A stretch of 64,000 nt of DNA from Ciborinia camelliae (Eukaryota; Ascomycota; Leotiomycetes; Helotiales; Sclerotiniaceae), in assembly GCA_025890175.1 (NCBI GenBank), contig JANPYM010000013.1, positions 1,566,777 to 1,630,776 on the forward strand. The letters are read 5' to 3'. The position numbers were made by a program, and so were the translations under genes. The notes under the pieces were generated by a model, which searched no databases, was not told the origin of the DNA, and was given only the letters and a program-made list of their open reading frames with translations. Shown piece by piece: positions 46,415 through 59,300 of this stretch (positions are counted from its first letter, which is position 1; every line of letters begins with the position of its first letter).

Positions 46415-49400
46415 ATGGCGACGAAACCTAAGATGGCGGGCATGCATACTGCTGGAATCTTTTCAGATATGACGGTTGATGGTCCGGAAATTGGCACTTT
46501 GGTTGTTATCGTTGATCGAGCGAAAAACCTACCAAATAGAAAGACAATTGGAAAGCAAGATCCATATTGTGCTGCTCGACTGGGCAAGGAAGCAAAGAAA
46601 ACGGAGACGGATAAGAGAGGCGGACAAACCCCTCGATGGTGAGTACTCAATGGAATCACATTAGGTCAATTACTGACGAGGCTATCTAGGGATCAAGAGC
46701 TACGATTTACAGTTCACGATTCGCCGGATTATTATCAATTGAAGGTCTCGGTATTTAATGACGACAAGAGAACGGATTTGATAGGAGAGACTTGGATTAA
46801 CTTGCAAGATGTTATTATCACAGGAGGTGGACAAAGTGATGTCTGGCATAATTTAAGCTTCAAGGGGAAATATGCTGGAGAGATCAGGGTTGAGATCACA
46901 TATTATGATAAAAGACCCAAACCAGAGAAGCCAGAGAAGAGGGAACCGAAACAGAGCCCGTCGACGATTACTCCATCTACATCTGCGCAATCGATAACAG
47001 ATTTTGGGAGTGCGAGTGGAAGTTTGAGTGCGAGAGAAGGGGTTGGTGGACCAAGACAACTAGGGGTGAAACCTCATATTAAGAGACGGCCTCTCCCATC
47101 TGATCCAATTACTGGAGCTCCAGCGCAACCGCCTGTCGCAGCACCTGCTGAACTTGTTCATACTCCTCCGCGAGGATATCAAGCTCCGTCCGTGGTCGAT
47201 CATGTGCAGAGGACCCCTACTCGTGGATATAGAGACTCTCCTTCTGCAATACCAGATCATGTCCAAACGCCACCTCGAGGATACCAAAATTCACATACAG
47301 CAATACCGGATCACAACCAGACACCGCCGCAGGGATATCAAATGTCCCCGAATGGCATGCCAGATCATGTCCCTCGTGGATACGCAAATCCACCAGTAAT
47401 TCAGGATCAACCTTTGCCTCGGGGATATCCAAGTCCGGCTGCCGTTTCTGAACCAATGCACGCGCAGCGGGGATATCATAGTCCTAGCGGAGCCCAGGAG
47501 CAGGCACATACGCCACAGCGCGGATACCAGAATGGTTTCATTCCGGATCAATCGCCTATACACAGAGCGGAATATAATACACCCCCAACTCGATATAATC
47601 AACCTCAAGGGTATGATATAAGTCCAGGATCAGTACCATATGGAGCACCTCAAGACATGATTATTGCGGCACCACAAAGTTCTCAGCCAATACGAAATAA
47701 TGATAGATACGAAATGCACGACCAAATTTCTAGGAATGATTACGAACACGGTCATGATATGAATCAATACCCACCACAAGACGAGGACCCCCGCGATAGA
47801 TATGGTGGTCCTCGTATGCTCACTTATGAGCCTCAGCAACCAGATCCATATGATCTTCCGATGAGCCCTGGTCCCCCACCACCTCCTCCAGCTCATGCAA
47901 GCAAGCACATGAACTCGGCACCACCAATTGCGCAACCTAAGGCGGTTCATGGCCGTCCAGTTAGCAGGGGAAATTCCAATCCTTATAATACTTCACTGGA
48001 TGATATGCACCGCCATTCAATGCCTGCATATACACAATTCACTCCAGCATATCAAGCCTATAACCCACCAAAGAATGATGATGAATTCCGAAAGTCGGGG
48101 AATGGAAATTCTTACCAACCTCGAAAAAATTCTTACGATTCCAGAGATCTGAGATATAACCCTAGTTATGAAGATATGCAGCCGACGGTTGAGGATGCCC
48201 CACCTACACCAGCACCGGGGCCAGGACCGAACAGCTATAAACCTATTACACATAGAGGTAGTGCACCTAGTGCCATGCAACAGCAGACCGATGAATTGCA
48301 TAATCAAGTGCCCGCACCATTGAATTTGAGGCATAGGCCTAGTCATAATAGCGTTTCGACAAGTGCTCCTAGTAATCAATATACCAATAGCTCAGGTGGC
48401 TATCCGGCATCTAGCTCTATGTCTTCTGTCAGAGATAGCGCTTCGGTAACCTCGAGAAATTCTTATGGACAACTTCCATCGTCTCGTCAGGATAGGAGCC
48501 AATCTTTAGGTATGCAAAGTACTAATGGGGATTATGGCTTACCTGAGATGCCACCAACTTTGGTTCCGGGAATGGATCCAATAATTGCTAAGGAAATCTC
48601 GGATCGGATTTATCACGAGAAGCGAGCCAGTTATAGCCAGAGTGCAGCAACTTCTCAGCGAGGAAGATATCAACAGAGTCCGCGACATCAGCCACAAGAG
48701 ATTAAACAACCTTCACCGCTTCCCTATCATGATAATTCGGCTGTTGTACCATATGCACCACATTCAGTGTATGATGACCGCCAGGGTCGATATTCTACTT
48801 CTACTGCTGTGGTACCCGTAAATCCTAGGGGCTCCTCGCCTAACCCTGCGATGAATAGGAGAGGGGCTTCCCCTAATCCCTCAATGGATAGACGGGGAGC
48901 TTCGCCTAATCCTATGAATAGAAGAGATGTGTCTCCTAATCCATCTATGGATAGAAGAGGTGCTTCGCCCAATCCACCAATGGCACGTAGAGGTGTTTCC
49001 CCTAATCCATCTATGGATAGAAGAGGCGCTTCGCCCAATCCACCAATGGCACGTAGAGGTGTCTCCCCCAATCCAACAGTCATGCGAAAATCGGTCAGTC
49101 CAGCTCCGGAAGTTCGAAGGTTATCTGGTATCGCATTTGGTCCGGATTCATATGATGTTTTCAATCCAAGTCTCTCGGGATCGAAATCTGCAACATCTTT
49201 AACCGCTGCTTATGATTCCAAGGATGACCCGGATGCGAAAATCATTACTCATGATGGTAGAGAAATTGATCCAAGTGATCATATTCCTGAATCCAATTAC
49301 GCACCACTTCTGGAACAAAAAGGGCCAAAATACGCATCGCAAATGCCAGATCGCAATTATCGAGCTCCTCCAGCAGTCCAGCCAGTATCATCAACTGGCC

Positions 49401-49879
49401 GTAAGCAGTTACGTCAAGCAGGAAGACCTCAATCAATGGTGGTCTCCTCCCCAATCTACTTCAGCGGCGGCACTCCCGATCATCCTCCAGCCTCCGGTCA
49501 TAGAAAACTCCAAAAGAAATCAAACCGCATGTCGGCACAACCTGCCTATCACTCATCTCCAAATGTACCACTCTACAAAGACCCAAGTTTTGCATCTAGT
49601 AGAACGTCAATGCAGAGACCCACAACGGCGGAATATGCCAATGAATATTATCCGCCGAGTGGTTATCAATATGGAAGTAGTCCTGGTGGTGGTGGATTTG
49701 GAGGTGGATATAGAGGGGCAGCTGGACCGGTCGTACCGGCGAAGGTTCCAATGGCGTTACCAGCTCCGGTTAGTAGTGGTGGCGGAAGAGGAGGTGGAGG
49801 TGGGGATTCGTGGGCGTTGTTGGAGGAAATGAAGAATATTGATTTGGGAGCTCCAAGTTCGAGGAGGAGGAGGAATTGA
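46415..49879 (+). CDS. C2-domain protein, Inn1/Fic1-like cytokinesis factor
   Basis: Exon 1 (46415-46638) and exon 2 (46690-49879) with a 51-nt intron encode 1,137 aa. The N-terminal ~130 residues form a C2 domain: IGTLVVIVDRAKNLPNRKTIGKQDPYCAARLG, then DQELRFTVHDSPDYYQLKVSVFNDDKRTDLIGETWINL. A long Pro/Tyr/Ser-rich disordered tail follows, with PRGYQ-type repeats (about residues 145-270) and a tandem RRGASPNP block (about residues 720-800). C2 plus a long PxxP-rich tail is the Inn1/Fic1 arrangement, in which the C2 links the actomyosin ring to the plasma membrane and PxxP motifs recruit SH3 partners such as Cyk3 or Hof1 homologues. Homology to Inn1/Fic1 is inferred from architecture; the tail repeats appear lineage-specific. 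The gene has a long leader. Confidence 0.75.
48824..49110 (+). repeat. Intragenic coding repeat (RRGxSPNP, 33/66-bp units)
   Basis: The repeat encodes eight xSPNP units plus a final VSPAP. Two near-identical 66-bp copies start at 48935 and 49001, differing by few silent changes, embedded in more diverged units. A unit of two motifs (66 bp) was duplicated as a block. Confidence 0.85.
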
Positions 49880-52156
49880 GAGAGTGGCCAATGAAAGCGC
49901 GGGTACGGGTCTGGGTGGTAAAGATGGAAGATGTGATCATGTGTTATAGTTTTGTACGATTGAGATGGTTATATTTGGTCGGTTGCATGGTTTCATAATA
50001 CCTTTTTGCGTGGATTTTGCGGGTATATTTTTGCATTTTCTGGCATTCTTGTACGTTGAGTTAGACTGGGGATGGGGATCGTCTTGCATAACGGGATTTC
50101 TGGCGTTTTTGTCTTTGTTTGGGCTATGGTGGTCTGGGGAAAGGTAGCGGGTAGTGGGTAGAGGGCGGGGATTGAAAAGGGATTGGTTGGGATGGGATGG
50201 TGGAATGGGGAGACGAATGAAGTCTGGATTGAACTGGAATAGGATAGGATAGGATGGCATGGAAAATGGGAGGATGGGTGGAATCTAAAATAGGAAGGAG
50301 GGGGAGGGGAGGGAGAAAAGGGGGGGCTTCATGAGGGAAATGGTAGCGGGGAGAATAAAATGAAGATGAAGATGAAAACGAAAATGCAGATGGATGTTTA
50401 CGTGGGGCATTTTCAGCATTCTAGTGGAGACCAGCTACCATAGCACCAAGTTACACTAGGTACTCCATCCACATCTAACGTCCCATCTGCCGTGGTGTTT
50501 CCAATCCGATTGAGAATGCGATGGCCGACAGAGCTTCAAGGAAAATATTATCAAAGAAGGTACCTACTAGGCAAATGAGAATAAAGTGTATAACCACAAC
50601 CACAACCACAACACAACATACCCTCTATGATATCCCATCATGAGCGTCAATTCAAAATTCAAAATTCAAAATTCGGCTCGTGAGCTCGGAACTTGGTTGG
50701 ATTGGAGGCTAGTGCCACTATCTATCAATCTGACAATCACCCTTGATTGCTCATCCTGTTTTCATATCTCTCGTCAGTCATGGTACCTACAGCCGGAAAA
50801 GCACTCCCGCTTCTTTGCCAGCTTAACGCTCAATCCGCTTGCTGACGATCTCGATCTCGAACTGGACCTATGTGCATCGCTCATCCTCACCCGTGTGTGT
50901 AATGTAAAGAAATACATCCCTTCGGGCCCGGCGTCGGGAAGATATCTGACGTGCTTTGCTTGATTATATTTAAGATCATGTCCATGGATGGATGGTTTGT
51001 GTCGATTGGAATGGATGGCCCGGCTTTATGTATGGAAGCGGGTTTTTAACTTTTTAACTTTTTACCTTTTTACCTAGAGCCCTCGTGCTGGTTTATCTCT
51101 GCCGCTTTTACAAGAGCCGTTTTGGAATACGCGCCAGTTCTCTTGTTGTTGCGCGAGTTTGCTGTAGGTTTAGAATCCTTCCTCGACATCGCGGCGTGCA
51201 ATGAATGGATTGCTTGCTTGCGCTCCGTGTAGCATCCTTCACTTTCAGAAGCTTGGAGGGTATACTTTGGGGTATCGGGTCATCGGTTTCGAGGTGGCCG
51301 GTTTCGAGGGATTGTTAGAACGTCCATTATAGCTTGAGTATATTGAAAATTTGGAGATTATCTCTTTTCGTCGACTCGTTGCTCTAAGTCGCTGGGGGAT
51401 TTTTCCAAAAAAAACTTACTGTGCTCTTGGGTCTTGCTTAACTTGAGCTTCCCATTATTGAAGGTTTGTAAGATCTCATTGGAAACGACCTTCACAGGAT
51501 CTTGTGTGGTACCAGCCTTGCCGTCGTCGTCCTCCTCCTCCAACAGAACCCAGAACAAATCTTTGGGCTTGTATTAACACCTCTTAGTTGTATTGAAAAA
51601 TGCTCGTTTATTTGGGGGAGGGGGCGCGCAATGTCCCCCTCCTTTTGATTGGTTGATACTATCTAGTATAGTAGGCGATGGAAGCTAAGTTTCAGATTCT
51701 GTGAGTACGATTTACGCAATATTTGCTGGCGTGATGAAGTTGTATGTTGGTCAAACTTTGATGTCGGCCGAACGTTCCTACCTCGGTAGCCAAAGGCTGA
51801 CAATCGTACGTTTGAATAGGTATACAATCATTTGATTTCATTTGATGAGAAGGCCCCGTTTCGAGACGCTTACTCCGCACTATTTAGTACAGTGACGAGA
51901 GAACACGTTTCTGTCTTTACAATTGGGAATCCATGGTACAAATGTTGATCGCGGTGAATTCGAAAAGTCGTTCGAGATAGGAAATATAATATCCCCACGT
52001 TTTATTAGCTATTAGCTTCTTCAGACCCTCATCAATACATGCCACACGCAGATGCATCTGTCAAAACTAGATGTTCAAGGCGCGAGTCTGAACCTCGATA
52101 ATAAGGTGCTTTATAGTTCGACTTTTCATTTATTGCTCGGTGATCACCCCCCCCCC
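49880..52156. other. Long intergenic region before the pseudogene
   Basis: 2.3 kb holding the 3' UTR of the C2-domain gene. Short ORFs at 50640-50963 (+) and 51358-51558 (-) look partly coding but cannot be assigned. AATTCAAA repeats lie near 50650, and T-rich repeats near 51050. Confidence 0.4.
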
Positions 52157-52900
52157 CTGTTTGGTCACAAATGTGACGTCAGTGACCAAGTGCAGATCGA
52201 AATCGCAAAGATTCTTTTGCTGCTGCACCATAACTCATCGGTTTGTTCGTAGGTTTCAATTTCGGGTCAAACAATACAGGATCGTCCTTTGCTTTTGCGC
52301 CAGACTCTTCCCAAATCAGTCATAAAGTCTGCTTTGGTTTTAACCTCCACAATACACTTGAAAAGTTCATTGTCCTTCCTCTTCAGTTACCAGTAAGATT
52401 CCTACCCGCAGAGCAGAAGGTACAACTGCTTTGCGAGTGCCATTCTCCATTAAGCCCCAACTACAGTAGTATAATCAGTTACATCATAACTCGTCTTTTT
52501 CTCCCATGTAAGTCCTGCATTCGCCTCTAACCCTATTGTACCTCCCCCTACACTTGCATCACGTCCTCTGCTGATTTGCCCGTGCTTTTCCACCATTCCG
52601 AATCGTCCATCCAGAGATATAGCCACCACTTCTGGTCGAGGTCCACTTGGCTTCATGCCAGTGAATTTATGAGATGTTGGCACTAGCGACGCGACGCGAA
52701 CGCTTTCGAGGATCGATTCGTAAGAGAAGAGCGAGAAGTGTACCATATGTATCGTTACTCTGGTCCTCAAATTTCCCATGTACTATGTCAATGAAAGTGC
52801 ATTTGATGTCAACAGTACCCTTCCAGTTGATGATGCTCTGTCTCTCCCATGGATCAGTAGGACCATATCTGGTGTGAAATCCGCTTTCCTCACTGGTTGG
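52157..52900 (-). pseudogene. Frameshifted relic of a conserved fungal hypothetical gene
   Basis: Minus-strand translation shows colinear coding segments of one protein distributed over several frames. From 5' to 3' they are: RYGPTDPWERQSIINWKGTV and IDIVHGKFEDQ...IDPRK; then PRPEVVAISLDGRFGMVEKHG and GLEANAGLTWEKKTSYDVTD; then MENGTRKAVVPSALRVGILL; then NELFKCIVEVKTKADFM; then DPVLFDPKLKPTN; then DFDLHLVTDVTFVTK. At least five frame shifts separate them (near 52669, 52455, 52375, 52287 and 52212). This is the pattern of an unnamed fungal protein class I know only by these motifs. The 5' exon is missing or unrecognised. Function unknown. Confidence 0.72.
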
Positions 52901-53363
52901 AAATCATTTCCATGTCGGAAGAGGGGAGCTCAGGCTTCCGAACTAGGAGAATGGAACCTTCAATTTCTGAAGCGATTTCTGAAATTCGGTGTTTTATTAT
53001 AGAGTAAGTAAATGGCTAAGTAAATAGCTCCTTCAGCAGACAATTCTTATCGCATTTAATCGAGATAGGAGCCGATTTTTCTAAGGCTGAGAGGGAAAGA
53101 GCTAATATTTTAAATCAGCTGGTCCGCGATCATGAGTTGCCCTCAATGCTCCCTGTTTCTCTCTCAGAGCCTTGTCGTTCGTTTCCACATTCAATGACTC
53201 ACAAGTTTCCAAAAAGGCAAGTCTGATAATAGCTCTAACCGCACCTCTCTTTTACAACGAAACTTCCTCAATAGAGACCGCAACTAGTACACTTATTCGA
53301 TTTATACCCGAGTTCCTTCAAATTTACATTGAATGAGCCAAGGGACCGCTAAGACTTTTAGCC

Positions 53364-56300
53364 ATGTCGGAACCACATTTTTCAGTTTCCAACGCAGGCG
53401 GCAATGAGGCTGACATCGGCGCAGCTGCGTCAAACAAAAAGTTTGGCTTGGTTGTGGACGAAGGCTCCTATAGTATACCTGCGGAATATGAGTGAGTTTT
53501 CTCAGAAAGATTTTGACCATTGCCATTCGCTGATAACATTTCTTAAGTATCGTCGCTGTCCATGGCATCAGTGGTGACTCTAAATATACATGGGGAAATT
53601 CCTTGGGGGGCACTTGGTTTAAGGAGACATTGTTTCCAAACAAAAGCGTGCGGATCATGAAATATGACTATGACCTACAAGCTTCTGGAGGAGCCATTTA
53701 CACGAAAAAAGGAATTCATGATGAGGCATCAAAGCTTTTGAAGACTCTCTTGGATTTGAGAAAACCAGTTGCGTTGGATAAGGTTTGTCTCTAGACATTG
53801 ATGTTTACAAAAGCTGCTTCTTACATATCTAGATTGCTATCGAAGGCGAAACGGAGAATGGTCCCAGATTACAGGAAACTAGACGTCCTCTTGTTTTTAT
53901 TGGGCATGATTTAGGGGCCATAATTATCAAACAGGTGAGACCCAGCACTTTTCTCCTCAGCTTGGTTTCTGGTGAATGTTATGGGCGCTTGCACGAAGAG
54001 CCTTCTAGCACCACAATTTTAAAACTGCCCGAGGATCTTTAAAATCATTTACTCTGACAGTCTGATCAGGCACTTATCCTTGCCGACTTTGATCTCTCGA
54101 ATGGTGAAAGCATTAGAACATCGACTGTAGCCATGGTATGTGAATTTGGCCATAGCTTTCCATCAGAGGGGAACATACTGATTGATGGTAGATCTGTTTT
54201 GGCACACCGCATCGATATCGAACCTTTGAGGATATGAAACAATCTGTTGCTAAACTGCTTCTTACAAATGGAAGATCAGATTTGCATAACCTCACGACGA
54301 CTGTCAATAAACTCTCCCAGGCAATTGTTGACATTAATAGCTTCTTTATCGATTCTAAAATGCTTCTTCAACTACGAATGACAAATGTTTTTTCCGCATC
54401 GAAAGACCATCTACTGCAAGTAAGTTGCAATCTACAATATAAAGTTTATCTTCATTCTTGTATAAGTTCACTTGGGATATCCAATCCCCCAGACTAGCAG
54501 ACCAGATCCAAGCTTTCGATTTTCAAAAAACTATAAACGTTCAAGGATGAACTGGTCATTTGAATGAATTCTGTCTTTCGGGTGGACCGTGGATCCAAGA
54601 ATTAAATATATCTTATTATTGGACTGCATTCCGGACTATTGGATGCTCATAGTTCACTCAATGATCAACGATCGGCTGACTGGGGTAGGTCTTCGATGAG
54701 TTCATGTCAACGATGAATATTCCTTTCGAAAAACGCATAGGAATCGACAGCCCACTGCAGGATCTTCCTCGTGGCTTGGAGAATAATAGCCAAATCACTG
54801 GTAGTGTTCTTGATTTCGTTTCATATTGTAAGCTTTGTGTTGAATATATCCGCCATAGTATCATATCTGACGTTCAATCAGCCTCGGATGTTACCTCTCC
54901 TCTTTCTCGATGCTCGAGGATTATGCTCTCACAAACTCCTCCTATATACCCCGCCAAGATCACTAGTACTTCTAGGCCAAAGGTTGACTTGAGTTGGATT
55001 GATGGAGATACAACTTTTAGAGAATGGCTGAGCGCGAATAACACGAACATACTCCATGTTTATGGTACTTCCAATGTCTCTATGTTAACGAAGTTCCTCT
55101 CGCAGTACATCGATTCCTGGAAAGATGCGCCAAATGATAGCTCAGTTCTATATTTTGAATTCAAGAAGCATGACTCTCGATACAATAATTTGAAGGCAAT
55201 GTTTTACACATTCTTGACACAAATAATCAGTCACTACGGTCAGATATTGCCAACGACTATTGGCAGTAATCTCGAAAGACTATTAAAATACCACAGCTGG
55301 ACCAGCAAGCACTTGTACAATTTCATAACTTTCCTGCATGGCACAAAGTTGATAAACGGAATAAAGTTCGTGGTCAGCGGAATAGAGCTTTGCGAGGAAG
55401 ATTACGAATGGTTTTTGACCGAGCTGGCGTTCATCTCGAAAAATTCCGAAACTCCCTTCAAGATGATTATCGCAAGCACTGGCCGTCAAGAACCTCTCGC
55501 TGGCTGTTTAACTATAGACTTGGATCAATACCAGGCTGATGCAATTACTCAATCAACGGAACCTTCTACAATTGTATGGTCTACAATGATACAATTGATT
55601 GAGGAATGTCCACAATACTGTAGCTTCGAGGGTTCACTGCGGGAAATACTCACTGAGGTCAATGAAGAACATTTATGTCATTTGCTCCTTGAGTGGCTCA
55701 GATTTAGACCCCGTTCGACAACGAGATCTTCTGTGCAAAAGACATTGCGAAATTTATCACCAGCTACCCCAGTAAATATACTTACCACAATGATGGCTTC
55801 GATACCCACCAAAAGACAACCCTGGGCTCGAAAGGTAATTGAGTGGATTACCTACTCTGCCCATCCTCTGACCATATGGGAACTTCAAGGGGTTTTTCTC
55901 GACCTTGATGCGGCAGATTCGAATCGGGAAGAAGTTATCATCCAAGATTTGATAGAACAGCTCCATGAGGCTTTTGGTGGCATATTCGTCTTAGAAAATA
56001 ACGAAGTATTCTTCCGTCACCACTTCATACGAGAATTCTTTACGACCTCGGCCCCCTCAGATGCTTGGTACAGTGTGGGCAATCGGGGGAAATCCAATGA
56101 AGACATCACAATTTTCTGCCTCAAGTACTTGTCCTTACCAGAAATACAAGAACGAGCGGCGAAATTTTATTGTATCGATGAAAAAGATGATACCGAGATG
56201 TGTCCAGTGTCCAATTTTAGGCATGATCTTGTTTCATATTCTGCGATGCACTGGCCCACTCATTGCAAAGTTGCTCTGTTTGAAGTGGTCCACCCCGTTC

Positions 56301-59300
56301 ATCAATCCGGCCTATTAGCTAATCGGACTACCCTATTGGTTAATGGGAACCCCTTACCCGAACGGGACGCCCGATTAGCTAATAAGCTCTATTTATCTAA
56401 TAATCGAATTTTTGAAAATCGAAAAGTTTGATAAAAAAATATTTTAAAACTTTTTTATATAAAAAATTAATTAATATTAATCAATTTTGATTTATTAATT
56501 AAATATTTTATTATTAATAAATATTTAATTTATCAATAAATATTAATTTTATATTTTCAAAAATCGATTTTTAGATAGATAGAGCCTATTAACTAATCGG
56601 GCGTCCCGTTCGGGTAAGGGGTTCCCATTAACCAATGGGGTGGTCCGATTAGCTAATGGGCCGGATTGATGAACGGGATGGACCAGAAGGATTGGAACCA
56701 AAAGTTATAGTAGCTGAAATTGATAGGTTTTTAGGAGAAACAGAAATCAGGGCAACTTGGGCAAAGATCTATCATCTCTTGTCGCATCCTATTGTTCGGT
56801 CTGAAACTCCTCTATCATCGGCTTTTGTCATTCTGAGCTCACTCGGGTTTGAAAGCTTTATTGCCCAGAAGATTAAGGATGGTGACTACCCGCAAGAGCT
56901 CAATAGTGAATATGTTGCGGCGGTAGTTGAAGCAGCTCGTGGTGGGCATCGGGGTGTCATAGATGTTCTCCTCAAATACGTTGAGCCGACTAAGGCTGTA
57001 CTGGAACTTGCGATACAATCGGCCGACAGTCGTATCTTATCTACTCTTCTTAAACATACCGCTAAATTATCTGAGAAGTACGAGTATTCTACTGAGCTTA
57101 TGTGTCGAGTAGTTTGGCTCGGATTGGACGATGCTGTAGAATATCTGATCGAACAGGGGGTCCAGGTTGACTTCGAGCCATCGCCATCAGCCTCCATAAT
57201 GTCACCTCTTCACCTTGCTGTTCGAATGAACCATAGCAAGATTACCAAATTACTGATATCCGCTAACGCGGACCTCAATTGGCGAGCACTATACAATACT
57301 ACCCCCTTAGATACAGGATGTGCTGTTGGAAGCTTAGAGTCAGTGAAGCTGCTTTTGCAGGCCAAAGCAGACATTGATTGCAAAGATCACAATGGGAAAT
57401 CTCTACTCCAAACGGCAGCTCGTTTTGGTCAACATGAAATTATCAAAACGTAAGTGGTGAGAATCTATAGAGGATGGCACGATCGATTGCTGATTTTCAT
57501 TTCAGGCTTATAAGTGCGGGGATGGACAAAAGCTATCCTGGTGACGAAACTCAGCCTTTGATCAAAGCTTTGATGAGTGGATATACAAAATGCTGTCGCA
57601 TTCTTCTGGAAAATGGGATTGCAACCACAGTCTCATCCCCAAACCGCCCCCCGCTTTTCTGGGCAGTGTACCAGACCAACAAAGAAATCTGTGAACTCTT
57701 GCTCGCAAATGGGGCAGACCCGAACTGGGATTCTGGGTCACGACATGCGCCTATCCTGGTCAGAGCTATTCAGAGTGGTGGGAGTGTTGAATTAGTTGAA
57801 TTGCTATTGGAAAATGGAGCCGATATCAATGTGGTTGACAAATCTTCGGAATTAAAGTCTTCTGCAATCTCGATAGCTGCAAGGCGTGGTTTTACCGAGG
57901 TCACAAAATATCTCATTGAACGAGGTGCTGATGTTAATCTCTCGGGCATTGAAGGGGCTACACCAGTTTATTTCGCAGCCGAGGCCAACAATCCCGAAAT
58001 TGTGCAATTATTGGTGGATGCAAAAGCGAACCTTGAAATGGATGAGAATCTAAATAACGGGTGGGGCCCATTGCACGTTGGGTTTCGCTTTCCTGAAGTT
58101 GTGCGTATCCTCTTACAGCATGGGGCTGACATTACTCGGGCTTCCTCTGGGGGAAACATCATGTTTCTCGCCAGTAGATATAATTGCCCTGAAGTAGTGA
58201 AGCTTTGTATACAATATAAGCCGGATTTGGAGGCAAAATGTCATAGCTCTGATGATGGGGCCTATGATGGAGCTACAGCATTGATTGTTGCGATGGACCA
58301 AGGAAACACCGAAGTTGTTAGGCTCCTGCTTGAGGCTGGTACAGATATCAATCAGCGATTCGGGCCCAATCACTTCCCCTTGCAGTATGGTTTCTGGACC
58401 GAAGGAAATTCCGATGGACCTCTACGAGCTTTACTTGAGTATCGCCCTGATCTAAATCTCATTGATGACAATGGATCCACCGCTCTACATTGCATAAAAA
58501 GAGAAACTCCGGTGTCATGGGTCAAACTTCTGGTCAACGCGGGTGCTGATATAGAAATCCGTAACAAAGATCTGATGACACCCTTGAGTATCGCAATTCA
58601 ATATCGGAACATCGAAGTTGTTGAATATCTCCTCTCAAAGAAGGCGTGGGTTAATATTACGGGCGGACTTGATGGCGGACCACTTCTAATTGCCTGTCGT
58701 ATAGGTGACTTAAGGCTTGTAAAAATTGTGGTAGAGAAAGGCTTCCGAGTTGACGTGGACTTGGCAAACCCAATCCTGTTTGGAACAGCCTTGCAAGCCG
58801 CATGTGCATACAGGCCTGAGAGTGCTGATGATGACGAGTTTCCCATGGTCTCGTACCTCCTCGATGAAGCCAAGGCCAATATTAATGCATTCGGTGGCTA
58901 TATGGGATACGCACTGAATGTAGCATGTCTTCTAAACAGTACCTCTCTTGTTAAGTTTTTGTTGAAAAAGAAAGCCAACCCTGATGTTGCAGACTCAATG
59001 GGCCGAAAGCCTATCCACTTCGCAGCCCTGCGTACAATTAGCCACATCGATTTAGTGCTCAACGATGACTTTCTGAAGGCCGAGGACAACTTAAATAGGA
59101 TACCACTGCACTGGGCTGTATTGAGTGGCAGAGTTGATTTGGTCAAGGTGATTCTTGATCGCTCAAAATCAATATTGGGCCCAGAGGTAGTCAATTACCC
59201 CGATTGCGATGGATGGACTCCACTCATGTGGGCGGCGAGGCCTTGTGAGAGGTGGAACACAATGATAAATGGGCAGTCTGAAGTTGTTGACTTTTTGTTG

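Noticed and set aside
50640..50963. Plus-strand ORF of 107 aa
   Set aside because: Composition is like intergenic DNA with AATTCAAA repeats; no motif or splice support.
51358..51558. Minus-strand ORF of 66 aa with coding-like composition
   Set aside because: No start context, no splice partner and no recognisable family; could be a fragment but cannot be supported.
53302..53658. Minus-strand ORF of 118 aa opposite the STAND gene 5' end
   Set aside because: Antisense shadow of the hydrolase-like exons and their introns.
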